Shown: positions 1-8,760, numbered from the stretch's first letter. The stretch: DNA of 64,000 nt from Rhizobium mongolense USDA 1844 (GCF_000419765.1 NZ_ATTQ01000017.1:62001-126000); one strand, 5' to 3'. The notes: generated by a model not told the origin, from the sequence alone. Numbers and translations are program-made.

Positions 1-869
1 TCGCCGCGGCGGACGGAGAAGGAGATGTTCCTAAACTCACCGCGCCGTGTCAGCCCCTCAACCACGATGACAGGCGCAGCCCCATCATGCGATTGGGCGC
101 GCACGGCGTGGTCGAAAATCTTGCCGGTCATAAGTTCGGTGATGCGCGACTGCGTCATGCCTTCGGCCGGATAGACGCCGACGAGCCTGCCGTCGCGCAG
201 CACGGTGATACGGTCCGATATCTCCAGCACCTCGGCCAGTCGGTGGCTGACGAAGACGACGGCGACGCCCGAGGCGGAAAGATTGCGGACGATCTCAAGC
301 AGATGGTCGGTTTCTGACTGCGTCAGCGAAGCAGTCGGCTCGTCCATGAAGACGACCTTTGCCTCGCCGACCAAGGCTCGTGCGATCGCCACGATCTGCC
401 GCTGGGCGACAGCGTATTCGCGCAGCGGCAGATCGACGTCGAGCGTAACGCCGAGGCGCGCCAACACGCGTTCGGCGGTCTCGCGCATGGCCCTGTGGTT
501 GACCCGGCGCGGGCGATGGCCGAGCACGGTCTGGAAAGCGATGTTTTCTGCCACCGACATTTCCGGGAAGAGTGCGAGATCCTGCCAGATCACCTGAATG
601 CCGGAGGCTTGCGCCGTGACCGGCGACATATGCGTATAGGGCTGGCCGTCATATTCGATTGCAGCACCGGCCTGCGGGCGATAGACCCCGGTGATGACCT
701 TGATGAGGGTACTCTTGCCGGAGCCGTTTTCGCCGGCGAGGCAATGCACCTCGCCCGGTCGCACCTCGAAGGAGACGTCGCGGAGCGCGCGCACACCGCC
801 GAAGGTCATGTTGATGTTCTTCATCGACAACAGAGGTCGTTGGACGTCTGCGCCAGTTGGAGATTCCAT
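1..869 (-). CDS. Sugar ABC transporter ATP-binding protein (RbsA/XylG type), 3' end beyond window
   Basis: Cytoplasmic ATPase of a sugar importer. The 289 visible residues hold the first nucleotide-binding domain: Walker A GENGSGKST near residue 40, a degenerate signature around EYAVAQRQIVAIARAL as is usual for two-domain sugar ATPases, Walker B VVFMDEPTASL, and the switch histidine in FVSHRL. After that a second domain begins (VEGLTRRGEFRNISFSVRRG) and runs off the left edge. The tandem layout is typical of the RbsA/MglA/XylG family of about 500 residues. The ATG at 869 follows an AGG about 9 bases upstream. It lies 93 bp after the binding-protein gene in the same direction, so the two are probably one operon; the permease would be outside the window. 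Substrate is not determined. Confidence 0.93.
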   Translation of the reverse strand, partial: MESPTGADVQRPLLSMKNINMTFGGVRALRDVSFEVRPGEVHCLAGENGSGKSTLIKVITGVYRPQAGAAIEYDGQPYTHMSPVTAQASGIQVIWQDLALFPEMSVAENIAFQTVLGHRPRRVNHRAMRETAERVLARLGVTLDVDLPLREYAVAQRQIVAIARALVGEAKVVFMDEPTASLTQSETDHLLEIVRNLSASGVAVVFVSHRLAEVLEISDRITVLRDGRLVGVYPAEGMTQSRITELMTGKIFDHAVRAQSHDGAAPVIVVEGLTRRGEFRNISFSVRRG

Positions 870-962
870 GTCGCGCCTGCCGTTGTGGTCCGCCGGCCAT
901 GCTCGCAGTCCACCGAGCCAGCCGCAGCCAGCCCGGCGGTCTGGGAGGTGCCTTCGAAAGGT

Positions 963-1946
963 TTAGAGGCCCATGGCCGCGAGTTCGTCGACCGTATCCT
1001 TGTTGATGGTCACGAGCTGGTCGACGATAATATCATTTCCGGTCGGGTTGATCTTCCCGAGGCCCTCGATCTCGTCACCCGCCTTGATCTTCTCGCCCTT
1101 CATGAGCTTGTCGGCGAGTGTCACGAAGACTTCGCCGGCCTGTTTCGGATTCCACATGAAGCCGCCGGAAATCGCGTCGGACTTAATGAGTTTCTGGCCC
1201 TGGCCCGGCGAGAAGGGGCCGAGTACGAAGATCTCGCCAACCTTGCGGCGCTCTTCCACGGCACGGCCGGCGCCGATCGGCCCCTGGCTGCCGAAGGCGA
1301 GGAAGCCCTTGAGGTCGGGATTGGCCGAAATCAGGTCGAGCGCAGTCGACCGGCTCTTGTCCGCATCTTCAGCAACGCCGTAGCGCTCGCCGACCACTTC
1401 CATCTCCGGATATTTCTCTTTGAGATAGGCAATCGCCGCATCGGCCCAGGCATTGTGCAGCGGCACGGTGAGCGAGCCGACGAAGACCGCATATTTGCCC
1501 TTGCCGCCCATCTTCTTTGCAAGAAGCTCGGCATGCGCTTCGCCGAATCCGTTGGCCGAGGCGAGTTCGAAATTCCAATCCGCGCCCTTTTGACCGGGTG
1601 ATTCATGCGTGATGACAATAATGCCGTTTTCCTTGGCCTTGGTGAGAACCGGCTCCAGGACTTTCGCATCGTTGGGCACGACGCCGATCACCTTGACGCC
1701 CTGGGCGATGAGATCCTCGATGGCGCGCACCTGCAGCGCCGGGTCGGCACTGGTTGGGCCAATCATGAAGGCATCGATACCGAGCGCGGCACCCTTCTCC
1801 TTGATGCCGGCTTCCATGGCGTTGAACCACGGGATGCCGCCGATCTTGACGACGACACCGACCTTGCCGGCCTCCTGTCCAAGGGCGCCGAAAGCGGCTG
1901 CCAGCGACAGCGAAGCCGCGAATGCGGCGACAAGCAATTTCCTCAT
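963..1946 (-). CDS. Sugar ABC transporter substrate-binding protein (RhaS/LsrB-like, periplasmic-binding type 1)
   Basis: Periplasmic receptor for a sugar importer, 327 residues. An N-terminal signal peptide (MRKLLVAAFAASLSLAAAFG) is followed by the type 1 periplasmic-binding fold, with the ribose-binding-like opening KVGVVVKIGGIPWFNAMEAG and the SADPALQVRAIEDLIAQGV stretch. The composition resembles the rhamnose (RhaS) and autoinducer-2 (LsrB) binding proteins. The start is the ATG at 1946, which has GGAGGAGGAA just upstream; a longer frame reaching 2015 has no such site and would bury the signal peptide. It heads a leftward operon with the ATPase gene and is transcribed divergently from a LacI-type regulator. 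Transport is well supported; the sugar is not, though L-fuconate genes lie about 7 kb away. Confidence 0.9.
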   Translation of the reverse strand: MRKLLVAAFAASLSLAAAFGALGQEAGKVGVVVKIGGIPWFNAMEAGIKEKGAALGIDAFMIGPTSADPALQVRAIEDLIAQGVKVIGVVPNDAKVLEPVLTKAKENGIIVITHESPGQKGADWNFELASANGFGEAHAELLAKKMGGKGKYAVFVGSLTVPLHNAWADAAIAYLKEKYPEMEVVGERYGVAEDADKSRSTALDLISANPDLKGFLAFGSQGPIGAGRAVEERRKVGEIFVLGPFSPGQGQKLIKSDAISGGFMWNPKQAGEVFVTLADKLMKGEKIKAGDEIEGLGKINPTGNDIIVDQLVTINKDTVDELAAMGL

Positions 1947-2078
1947 CTTGTTCCTCCTCCATCGTTTCGAGATGGGCACAGGGGCCTGCTGAAGACCGCC
2001 GGCCTCCCGTTGCAAGTAACTGGCGAAGAATGTGAATTCCCGCCTCCCTTCGAAACCGCCTCCTCAAGCGGCACCACG

Positions 2079-2128
2079 TTGCACAATCGATATTTCTCTT
2101 TGCACAATCGATAGTGCAAATACTATCG
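2079..2128. promoter_or_regulatory. Probable LacI-family operator region: direct repeats and palindrome
   Basis: Between the divergent binding-protein and regulator genes, the 14-mer TTGCACAATCGATA occurs twice (2079-2092 and 2100-2113), 21 bp apart, which is two helical turns. The second copy extends into a near-perfect 20-bp palindrome, TTGCACAATCGATAGTGCAA (2100-2119). It overlaps another dyad with arms GATAGT and ACTATC (2111-2128). This is a likely binding site for the regulator encoded from 2207, but the link is inferred from position only. Confidence 0.65.
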
Positions 2129-2206
2129 GTCAGAGTTATACTTTCGTCAAGCGGAAACGCCTTTCGCCGCTTCGAAATCGGCACTAAGGAAATCGAAGGG
2201 TTTTGA

Positions 2207-3265
2207 ATGAAGAACGGCATGAGGAAGAAGGCGACGATTTACGATCTGTCGGTGCTGTCGGGCAGCTCGCCCTCGACAGTCAGCGCCGTGCTGAATGGCA
2301 CTTGGCGCAAGCGCCGCATCAAGGAAGCGACCGCCGCACTGATCCGCGAGCTTGCAGAGAAGTACCAGTACACTGCAAACCGTCAGGCCCAGGGGCTACG
2401 CAGTTCCCGGTCCGGCCTGGTCGGTCTGCTTTTGCCGGTCCACGACAACCGCTACTTCTCTTCTATGGCCCAGACTTTTGAGGCGCACGTGCGCAGCAAG
2501 GGCCAGTGCCCGATCGTCGTCAGCGCCAGCCGCGATCCGCAGGAAGAGCGCGAAACGGCAGCGACGCTCATTTCCTATTCGATCGACGAGCTCTTCATCT
2601 GCGGCGCGACCGATCCAGACGGCGTACACGAGGTCTGCGAGAAGGCAGGGTTGAAGCACATCAACATCGATCTTCCAGGCAGCAAGGTTCCCTCCGTCAT
2701 CAGCGACAACTACGAGGGCGGGCGGATGCTGACAGAAGCGATCATCCGCCAATTTCCGGCAGATAAGCCGCTTGCACCCGAAGAGCTCTACCTCTTCGGC
2801 GGCCGCAACGACCATGCGAGCCACGAGCGCATCCGCGGCTTTCGCGCCGTCAAACGCGACCTGCTCGCAGGCGACCCCGACATTTGCATTCAAACGACGG
2901 GCTATTCGCCAAACAACACGCGCCTCGCCTTCGAAGCCTTCTACGAGCGGGAAGGCCGGCTGCCGCGTGCTCTCTTCGTGAATTCGTCCATCAACTTCGA
3001 AGGTTTCCTCCGCTTCATGGCCGGTCATCCACACGAGACCTTTTCCGAAATGGTGGTCGGCTGCTATGACTACGATCCCTTCGCCTCTTTCCTGCCCTTT
3101 CCCGTGATCATGATAAGGCAGGATATCGAGAGCATGCTGGCAAAGGCGTTCGAGGTCATGAAAGAGCCGCGTCCCGCGCCAACCGTTCACATGATCCGGC
3201 CGGAACTCATCAAGCCCCGCACGGCGCTGGCCGGCCCCCTCGACGCATTGAAGGACATCGACTGA
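2207..3265 (+). CDS. LacI family transcriptional regulator
   Basis: DNA-binding sugar-responsive regulator of 352 residues. The N-terminus holds a LacI helix-turn-helix (KKATIYDLSVLSGSSPSTVSAVLNG, residues about 6-31) and hinge region (YTANRQAQGLRSSRSG). A periplasmic-binding-like effector domain follows (GLLLPVHDNRYFSSMAQTFE onward). The start ATG at 2207 has GAAGGG six bases upstream. The gene is divergent from the sugar-binding-protein gene, with paired dyads in the 260-bp space between them, so it most likely represses that transporter. Effector unknown. The helix-turn-helix is slightly unusual, with the RKRRIKEATAALIRELAEKYQY segment replacing the commoner VSEETRERVLAAA. Confidence 0.9.
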   Translation: MKNGMRKKATIYDLSVLSGSSPSTVSAVLNGTWRKRRIKEATAALIRELAEKYQYTANRQAQGLRSSRSGLVGLLLPVHDNRYFSSMAQTFEAHVRSKGQCPIVVSASRDPQEERETAATLISYSIDELFICGATDPDGVHEVCEKAGLKHINIDLPGSKVPSVISDNYEGGRMLTEAIIRQFPADKPLAPEELYLFGGRNDHASHERIRGFRAVKRDLLAGDPDICIQTTGYSPNNTRLAFEAFYEREGRLPRALFVNSSINFEGFLRFMAGHPHETFSEMVVGCYDYDPFASFLPFPVIMIRQDIESMLAKAFEVMKEPRPAPTVHMIRPELIKPRTALAGPLDALKDID

Positions 3266-3612
3266 ACCGTCTTGGCCTTTGGCGCGCCTATTCGCACGGC
3301 AGCGCTCTATCTGAAATTTCCGCGACTTCTTGCGATACACCACCGATGAAAAAACATTGCGGGAGGGCAATCTCTGGGCTGCCGGTCAATCTTGTTGGCC
3401 TTTTGCCTTGTCGCAAGCGTCACGACCACCGCCGCGTTTGCGGGTTATGGTGCAGTTGGCGTGCTCTTATCATCGATCCTTCCGACTTTTACGGCCATTT
3501 GGCCGGGCTGGCGGGGCTGGTGGGCGAACATCGTATGGCACTAGAATGCAGCGGGGCGACGCCACGCGAACCAGCACAAAACGTGTGGGCCTCAGACCTC
3601 GTCGCAAACGCA
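3266..3612. other. Intergenic stretch, no supported gene
   Basis: This 347-bp stretch follows the LacI gene. Two overlapping plus-strand frames of about 95 codons exist but have no ribosome site or family-like sequence. One frame (about 3387-3542) reads as a hydrophobic peptide (LLAFCLVASVTTTAAFAGYGAVGVLLSS), but it lacks a start codon and could be a remnant of a membrane protein. I see nothing else. Confidence 0.5.
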
Positions 3613-3843
3613 CTACGTGAATGCGACCAGTAATAAGAACGCTGCTCCGGCCGCGATCATGCCCACACCCAGCCAGTTCCTCGTCAATCCTAGAAATCGA
3701 ACCCCTTGGCTCCTGGGTTCCAGTGTCCGCCCGCTAAGGGATGATTGGTGAGGGTCGCTGAGAGGCCGCCGGCCAAGAGCCTCCCGACACAGGAGGAGTA
3801 TGCCGCATATGACGAGAATAGCGCCAATCGAGATTATCCACAC
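3613..3843 (-). CDS. Small two-helix membrane protein, unknown function
   Basis: A 76-residue protein with a hydrophobic helix at the N-terminus (WIISIGAILVICGILLL), a polar middle (about residues 19-50) and a second helix at the C-terminus (WLGVGMIAAGAAFLLLVAF). It is probably inner-membrane with both helices spanning. The start is taken as the GTG at 3843 because GGAGGAG sits five bases upstream; an ATG at 3870 is in frame but would place that ribosome site inside the gene. No family recognised. The neighbours give no functional hint. Confidence 0.55.
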   Translation of the reverse strand: MWIISIGAILVICGILLLCREALGRRPLSDPHQSSLSGRTLEPRSQGVRFLGLTRNWLGVGMIAAGAAFLLLVAFT

Positions 3844-4082
3844 GGTCTCCTCCTCTTGATCGCGGCTCATAAAATACCAAACTTCCGTGGGGCATAACTG
3901 TTCCTCTTTGCGCTTGCGAGTATCATCACGCTGCCGCCGCTCGAAGCCGACAAAGTCAGGCTGGTGGCAGTTGGCGATTGGCCGACGTCGTGTTGCTTCG
4001 CTGATCAGGAGAATGTCAGGGCTGCCGTCTCACATGCAAGCTGACGACTAAGCTTGCCCAACCTAACCTGGAAAGGCACCTC

Positions 4083-4406
4083 GTGAGTTTCAGACCACCA
4101 CGATCGTTCTCGGATCGGCCGAATTCCGCATTCAGCCCTTTGGAATACGAACTTGCCTCGGAGCGGGCCGATGCACTTGGTCGCCAAGGCCGTAAAGTCG
4201 AGGCGGCACTTGCAAAGCTTGCCGCCTCGACAAAGAGCGATAATCGCACAGCTGATCGAGAAGGCCTCCTGAATGACGCCTCTGAGGCTGTCTGGGCATT
4301 GTTCATTCAGCGGGAGATCTGCGGACTCCGCAACAACCGGGACCTCGTCACACGATATGGGATTCCCGGCGAAGTGCTTGCGAGGGTCGGGGCCATACGG
4401 CGATGA
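4083..4406 (+). CDS. Small conserved protein resembling DUF6665
   Basis: A 107-residue cytoplasmic protein with no signal peptide or membrane segment. The core (SPLEYELASERADALGRQGR, residues about 18-37, and SEAVWALFIQREICGLRNNR, about 68-87, followed by YGIPGEVLARVG) matches what I recall of the DUF6665 family of rhizobia, where an aromatic-rich helix precedes a conserved GIP.EVL.R.G ending. The start is a GTG at 4083 with a GAAAGG about 7 bases upstream. A 206-codon frame runs opposite, but its composition is less protein-like. Function unknown. The family call is from memory and moderate. Confidence 0.6.
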   Translation: MSFRPPRSFSDRPNSAFSPLEYELASERADALGRQGRKVEAALAKLAASTKSDNRTADREGLLNDASEAVWALFIQREICGLRNNRDLVTRYGIPGEVLARVGAIRR

Positions 4407-4450
4407 ACTCATGAGGCGGGCCTCTATCCGACAGCAAAAGACATGTGCAT

Positions 4451-4912
4451 TCAAGGCGAACCAGTCCGTCGCCACGAAAGCACAGACAGCGTCGCGAGAC
4501 AAAGTGCTACAAACACAAACACTGAATTTGCCGCATGAGAATACTCCCGTTGCTGTCTGAGCGTTGCCCAGTTTTCGGTAGCTGTCCTCCAGTTGTTCGT
4601 CGCCTGATTGGCAGGAAACGTCCAAAGAAAGAATACCGCAAACACCAGGGCAAAACAGAGCGCGGCAGCTACGGAAAGCCTAAATGGCCATTTCTGCGAG
4701 CGAACAATGACAGCGAGCAGAGCATTGATCGTCACGGCCGCAAGCCAGAGCAAACCCAGAATTGCCCATCCATAGTAGATGGCTTGGACGGTGAAATATT
4801 CGGATTGTGGCAGCGCGATCTTGTTGGGTAGGGCGGCAAGATGCGCGCCCGAGGGGATAAGCGCGAGCGCCGAAATGATGATGACGAGAAACTGAGCGAC
4901 CCTAACTGTCAT
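4451..4912 (-). CDS. DUF1772-like integral membrane protein
   Basis: A 153-residue inner-membrane protein with four predicted helices: VAQFLVIIISALALIPSGAH, AIYYGWAILGLLWLAAVTIN, LSVAAALCFALVFAVFFLW, and SVFVFVALCLATLSVLSW. Between helices 3 and 4, the WRTATENWATLRQQREYSHAAN segment resembles the W..LR..WE..H.AN motif of DUF1772 (anthrone-oxygenase-like) proteins. ATG at 4912 (MTVRVAQF) is preferred over the ATG at 4948, since GAAAGAG precedes it and the first helix then starts at the N-terminus. It stands alone, and the function is unknown. Confidence 0.7.
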   Translation of the reverse strand: MTVRVAQFLVIIISALALIPSGAHLAALPNKIALPQSEYFTVQAIYYGWAILGLLWLAAVTINALLAVIVRSQKWPFRLSVAAALCFALVFAVFFLWTFPANQATNNWRTATENWATLRQQREYSHAANSVFVFVALCLATLSVLSWRRTGSP

Positions 4913-5210
4913 TGTGAATGCTCTTTCCGTGAAAAACCGGTGCCTCAATGAGACGTTCCGGGTGAAAGCGACCTGGGGTCATTGCATCAGTGGCGGTAGA
5001 GCCGGCCACATGTGCTCGGTCGCAGAACTGAACCGTGGGAATTTCACCGGTCAGATCGATATCCCTATCAGACAAGCGCGAAGACGAACCATGAACTGCC
5101 GCGCAGAGCCCGTGTCAATGAGACCATGCAATGGCGGTACTCGCCCTATACCGGAGCTTCAGCTGACGTCGCCAAGCGGCTGCCGCCGCGATGTATCGCT
5201 GCGGCCTCCA

Positions 5211-5984
5211 TTAAACGTTGCGTGCCGCGAGGATCCAGTCTGCCGCAGCAGAAATATCGTCGACTGTCACGGTTGGCGAAGGCTTGAATCGTGTGTCGTC
5301 GCCGCGACGATACTTGCCTGTGCGCACGAGCACCGCTTTGGAAAGCCCAGCCCGCAAGGCACCTGCGACGTCCGTTTCCGCGTCATCGCCCACCATGACG
5401 GCCTTTGCCTTCGGACAATTCATGCTGGCGAGCGCGGACAGGAAGAATTCGGGCGCCGGCTTTCCCAGGATAATGGCACGCCTCTGGCTTGCGAACTCCA
5501 GTGCCGCGATGAAGGCGCCCGCGTCGAGACTGAGTTTGCCGTCAACATCCTGGAAAGTCCGGTTTGGCGCGAGCCCCAGGAATTCGGCGCCTGTGACCAG
5601 CTCGCGAAATGCGGCATTCAAGGTTTGGTAATCGAAAGCCTCGCCGGCGTCGCCGACAACAAGAGCCTTCTGGGGCCTTCCTGCCAGGGCGTGGAAATCC
5701 AGCGCGAGATCGGGATGAACCAATAGGTATGGCGATCGATCGTGCTTATCGAGCCACTCCCGCGCGGCTTGTGCCGGGGTGAAGAGCTCATCGCTTGTGG
5801 CGTAAAGTCCAAGTCCTGCAAATCGCTCCAGGAGCGCCTGCTTGTTCGAGCGTGTCGTATTGCTCACGAACCGGACGAGTAGGCCGGCTTCGCGCAAGCG
5901 CGCAACAGCATCGGTCGCGCCCGGTATGACTTCCTCGCCGTCATAGATAACGCCAGCGAGATCCAGAAGTACTCCGCTGATCAT
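5211..5984 (-). CDS. HAD superfamily IIA phosphatase, LHPP-like
   Basis: Cytoplasmic phosphatase of 257 residues. HAD motif I is DLAGVIYDG at residue 8, which resembles the D.SG(V/T)..DG start of LHPP/phospholysine-phosphohistidine phosphatases rather than the commoner DXDGT. Motif II is FVSNTTRS near residue 40, the lysine motif is GKPAPEFF near 175, and motif III is MVGDDAETDVAGALRAG near 195. A subclass IIA cap lies between motifs II and III. The substrate cannot be read from the sequence; relatives act on phosphorylated small molecules or phosphohistidine. The start ATG at 5984 lacks a good ribosome site. It is divergent from the polyphosphate kinase gene. Confidence 0.85.
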   Translation of the reverse strand: MISGVLLDLAGVIYDGEEVIPGATDAVARLREAGLLVRFVSNTTRSNKQALLERFAGLGLYATSDELFTPAQAAREWLDKHDRSPYLLVHPDLALDFHALAGRPQKALVVGDAGEAFDYQTLNAAFRELVTGAEFLGLAPNRTFQDVDGKLSLDAGAFIAALEFASQRRAIILGKPAPEFFLSALASMNCPKAKAVMVGDDAETDVAGALRAGLSKAVLVRTGKYRRGDDTRFKPSPTVTVDDISAAADWILAARNV

Positions 5985-6167
5985 CGACGCAGAATGAACG
6001 CCGAAGCATCGTGCGTCAAATTAAGGAATTCGCCGGAGATCTTGTCGCGAATCCGTGGGCCGCAAGGAAGTCGCCGGGGATGGCTCTACACGGCTTCAAA
6101 ATCCCGTCATGCTGGCATGAAATACATTGCGATGCGTGGCATGATGCCGGGCACATCGGAGAGAGAC

Positions 6168-7088
6168 ATGAATACGCCAAAGGATGATCTCGATAAACCA
6201 GACTGGCTGGAAGCCGAATTGGCCGATACGCTCGACGAGGACTACGAACTCGAGCTCTCCGAACCGGCGCTGTCGGAAGAAATCCGCAAGATCTATCGCA
6301 CATCGCATCCGCCCCCGATGCCGCGTGTCGATTACTTCCGCGCTCTTCTGGCGCTGCAGGCCGAGCTGATCAAATTGCAGGACTGGGTCTCCTATCACAG
6401 GGAGAAGGTCGTCGTGATCTTCGAGGGACGCGACTCGGCCGGCAAGGGCGGCGTGATCAAGCGCATCACGCAGAGGCTCAACCCTCGCGTTGTGAGAGTG
6501 GTGGCGCTGCCGGCTCCTTCGGACCGAGAGAAAACCCAATGGTATTTCCAGCGTTACGTGCCACATCTGCCGGCGGGTGGCGAGATCGTGCTCTTCGACC
6601 GGTCCTGGTATAACCGGTCCGGCGTTGAGCGCGTCATGGGTTTTGCGACCGAAGACCAGGTGGAACAATTCTTCAACGATGTGCCCGAGTTCGAGCGCAT
6701 GCTGGTGCGCTCCGGAATCCGGCTGGTCAAATACTGGTTCTCGATCACTGACGAGGAACAGCAGATGCGTTTTTTGATGCGCATCCACGATCCCCTGAAG
6801 CAGTGGAAGCTGTCGCCGATGGACTTGCAATCGCGCGTGCGCTGGGAAGCTTATACCAAGGCAAAGGAAGAGACCTTCGCCCGCACGAATATCGCTGAGG
6901 CGCCCTGGTACATCGTCGAGGGCAACGACAAGAAGCGGGCCCGCCTCAACTGCATCGACCACCTGCTTACGCAGGTTCCCTACGAAGACGTGCCGCATGA
7001 GGACATCACGCTCCCAGAGCGCGTGTTTAACCCCGACTACGAACGCAAGGTCCTCCCGCCGGAGCTCTACGTGCCGCCGAAATACTGA
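6168..7088 (+). CDS. ppk2: Polyphosphate kinase 2 (PPK2)
   Basis: Transfers phosphate between inorganic polyphosphate and nucleoside diphosphates (ADP or GDP to the triphosphate, reversible). The 306-residue protein fits a one-domain PPK2. Walker A is EGRDSAGKGG near residue 85, the lid region is RVVALPAPSDREKTQWYFQRY, and Walker B is LFDRSWYNRSGVERVMGF near 145, all family hallmarks. The acidic N-terminus (about residues 1-45) is typical of rhizobial members. The ATG at 6168 has GGAGAGAG immediately upstream; a frame extending back to 5994 lacks a ribosome site. Cytoplasmic; linked to phosphate storage and energy stress. Confidence 0.94.
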   Translation: MNTPKDDLDKPDWLEAELADTLDEDYELELSEPALSEEIRKIYRTSHPPPMPRVDYFRALLALQAELIKLQDWVSYHREKVVVIFEGRDSAGKGGVIKRITQRLNPRVVRVVALPAPSDREKTQWYFQRYVPHLPAGGEIVLFDRSWYNRSGVERVMGFATEDQVEQFFNDVPEFERMLVRSGIRLVKYWFSITDEEQQMRFLMRIHDPLKQWKLSPMDLQSRVRWEAYTKAKEETFARTNIAEAPWYIVEGNDKKRARLNCIDHLLTQVPYEDVPHEDITLPERVFNPDYERKVLPPELYVPPKY

Positions 7089-7303
7089 GGCCAGCCCAAA
7101 GGCATCAAAGACATTGTGCGGATCGCGCAGCCTTCCTGGCCGCTGGCTCGTCTACTGTTCCCGCAAGGGGCACGTGATGCTGTTGGAAAAGGTTTCCGTC
7201 TACGTAGAGAGGACGGATATCTTGTCGCCTCCAGCACAATGCGCACGAACGCGGCAGCGGTGTCGTCGCCAGGCTCATCATGTACATCCGGGCACAATTC
7301 TGC

Positions 7304-7624
7304 CTACTGCTGCTTCGGAAAATCCGGCGGGATTATGGGCGTGTTGCCAATAGGCGGCGCAGGCTTGACAAGATCTCCGTCGCCGATGGACGGCGGCATT
7401 AGCACGCCGTTGCAATCAGACAATTTCGAGGTATCCTACCTATTCGTAGGTCCTGAATTGCCGTTATCAAGGGCGTGCGCCCGGTTCTGCTGCTGATCTG
7501 GCGCCTGGCAGCGATCCGACTGACCGGCGAGCGGCTGGGCAAGCGCCAATCCGCACAGAAGTCCGACGGCACATGCGCCGATGCGTTTCGTGCAATTGAC
7601 GACATTTTCTTGAATGGAGAGCAT
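7304..7624 (-). pseudogene. Small secreted protein gene interrupted by an in-frame TAG
   Basis: Reading left from ATG 7624, which has GAAGGAGG five bases upstream, gives an N-terminal signal peptide (RIGACAVGLLCGLALAQPLA), then a polar stretch, then a TAG at 7438-7436. The same frame continues without shift as DTSKLSDCNGVLMPPSIGD and ends PAPPIGNTPIIPPDFPKQQ at a stop at 7304. The second part resembles the cysteine-and-proline tail (LSDCNGVL.PP..GD..) of small secreted rhizobial proteins that I recall. The simplest reading is one 106-codon gene split by a nonsense mutation. If it is not read through, only a 62-residue product forms. Function unknown. A sequencing error is the main alternative. 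Confidence 0.6.
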
Positions 7625-7652
7625 GAACCCTCCTTCGTTCGTTTGCCGTTGA

Positions 7653-7677
7653 AACACTTTGGAATATCGAATGTTCC
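7653..7677 (-). promoter_or_regulatory. Possible EcfG-type promoter for the small secreted protein gene
   Basis: On the minus strand, GGAAC (7677-7673), a 16-base spacer and TGTT (7656-7653) come close to the alphaproteobacterial general-stress promoter GGAAC-N16/17-CGTT, with one mismatch in the second box. It lies about 29 bases upstream of the ATG at 7624. The same bases form a dyad with TTGGAA and TTCCAA arms, so an operator is the alternative. Confidence 0.35.
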
Positions 7678-7867
7678 AAATGTGTCCGCGCGGCGGTCAA
7701 TCGACCGGAATCGCCCAATTTTTCGGCCGGTGCTTTTGTCGCTGCCAGCATCGAAGCGCGCATGCTGGCTTGACTGTCGAAGCAGCGCCGCCAGTTTGTC
7801 AGCTCGGCTCGACCTTGCTGGACGCGGCTTTGGGATCGCTGCCAAAGCATATATTTGCTTACCGTCG

Positions 7868-8473
7868 TTATGAACCAAGCAATGTGTCGCTTTCATGCGC
7901 TCCCAGCGTGTCCGACAGCCGTTCGGTGACATGCCGCATAAGATCGGGTGTGGCGCGATCGAAGCCGTAGACCCAGTCGGGGAAATTCAGCGACTCCTGC
8001 ACGGCCCAGATGTCATTGTGCCGATCGGGCGGCAAGATGCCAGCAGGGTCCCCGACCGCCACCCATCCGATCGGCACCGTGGTCCCAGGATCGAGCCGGG
8101 TGCGCAAATGCACCGTAGCGTGCACGCGTACCTCGCTGCCGTGGCCGACCCGGGCGCCATGGAAGATGGCAGCCCCGGTCGCGACGAATACCTCGTTCTC
8201 AAGCTCAGCGCCGGTCACATGGGCGTTCGGACCGATCAGGCAATAGTCACCGATCAAGCAGGAGTGTCGGGGGCTGCCGCGCACGACGGCGTTCTCCATG
8301 ATGATGCAGCAGCGGCCGATGCGGATGGCGCCACCGCCTTCTCCGATGATGCGCGCGCCATGCAATATACGTGCGCCCGGGCCAATGGTGACGTCACCGC
8401 AAATTGTCGCATCAGGCGCGACCCACGCGGTTGGGTCGATCTTGGGACGCTTGCCCTGGTGTCCAATGAGCAT
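7868..8473 (-). CDS. Gamma-carbonic-anhydrase-like hexapeptide-repeat protein
   Basis: A 201-residue protein made largely of left-handed beta-helix hexapeptide repeats (PDATICGDVTIGPGARILHGARI, then CCIIMENAVVRGSPRHSCLIG, then ENEVFVATGAAIFHGARVG). This is the trimeric fold of gamma-carbonic anhydrases and acyl transferases. Histidines that could ligand zinc occur near HGARI, RHSCLIG, NAHVTG and HGARVGHG, but I cannot assign the canonical three. A helical tail closes the chain. The ATG at 8473 follows GGAGGAAGG. It is divergent from the sugar-acid dehydrogenase gene. A carbonic anhydrase role is not proved; a scaffold or transferase role is possible. Confidence 0.85.
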   Translation of the reverse strand: MLIGHQGKRPKIDPTAWVAPDATICGDVTIGPGARILHGARIIGEGGGAIRIGRCCIIMENAVVRGSPRHSCLIGDYCLIGPNAHVTGAELENEVFVATGAAIFHGARVGHGSEVRVHATVHLRTRLDPGTTVPIGWVAVGDPAGILPPDRHNDIWAVQESLNFPDWVYGFDRATPDLMRHVTERLSDTLGAHESDTLLGS

Positions 8474-8760
8474 ATGCCTTCCTCCAGATGACGTTTGTAT
8501 TGGAAAAGCGATTCGAACACCTCGTCGCCAACATCGCCACGCAAATGTGAGCGTCCTGACGCTGCGGGGGCAATGGCGGAACTGGCCCCGAAATCGAGAA
8601 TCCAGAATTGACGGCCACGTCCTGGATATAGGCTCCCATCGACGTCGAGCGAGAGACAAATTCACTATTCGATTGACACCATAAGAGCCGCCGTTCAGGT
8701 TCGGCACCGATGAAACCGAGCGCTACCTCCACGTATTGAAAACCCTGAGAAGGCCAAGAC

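Noticed and set aside
2396..3370. A 324-codon minus-strand frame opposite the LacI gene at 2207
   Set aside because: Antisense to the LacI gene, without motif or ribosome site.
4005..4625. A 206-codon minus-strand frame near 4.0-4.6 kb
   Set aside because: It overlaps two better candidates (the DUF6665-like gene and the DUF1772-like gene) and reads as low-quality, cysteine-rich sequence.
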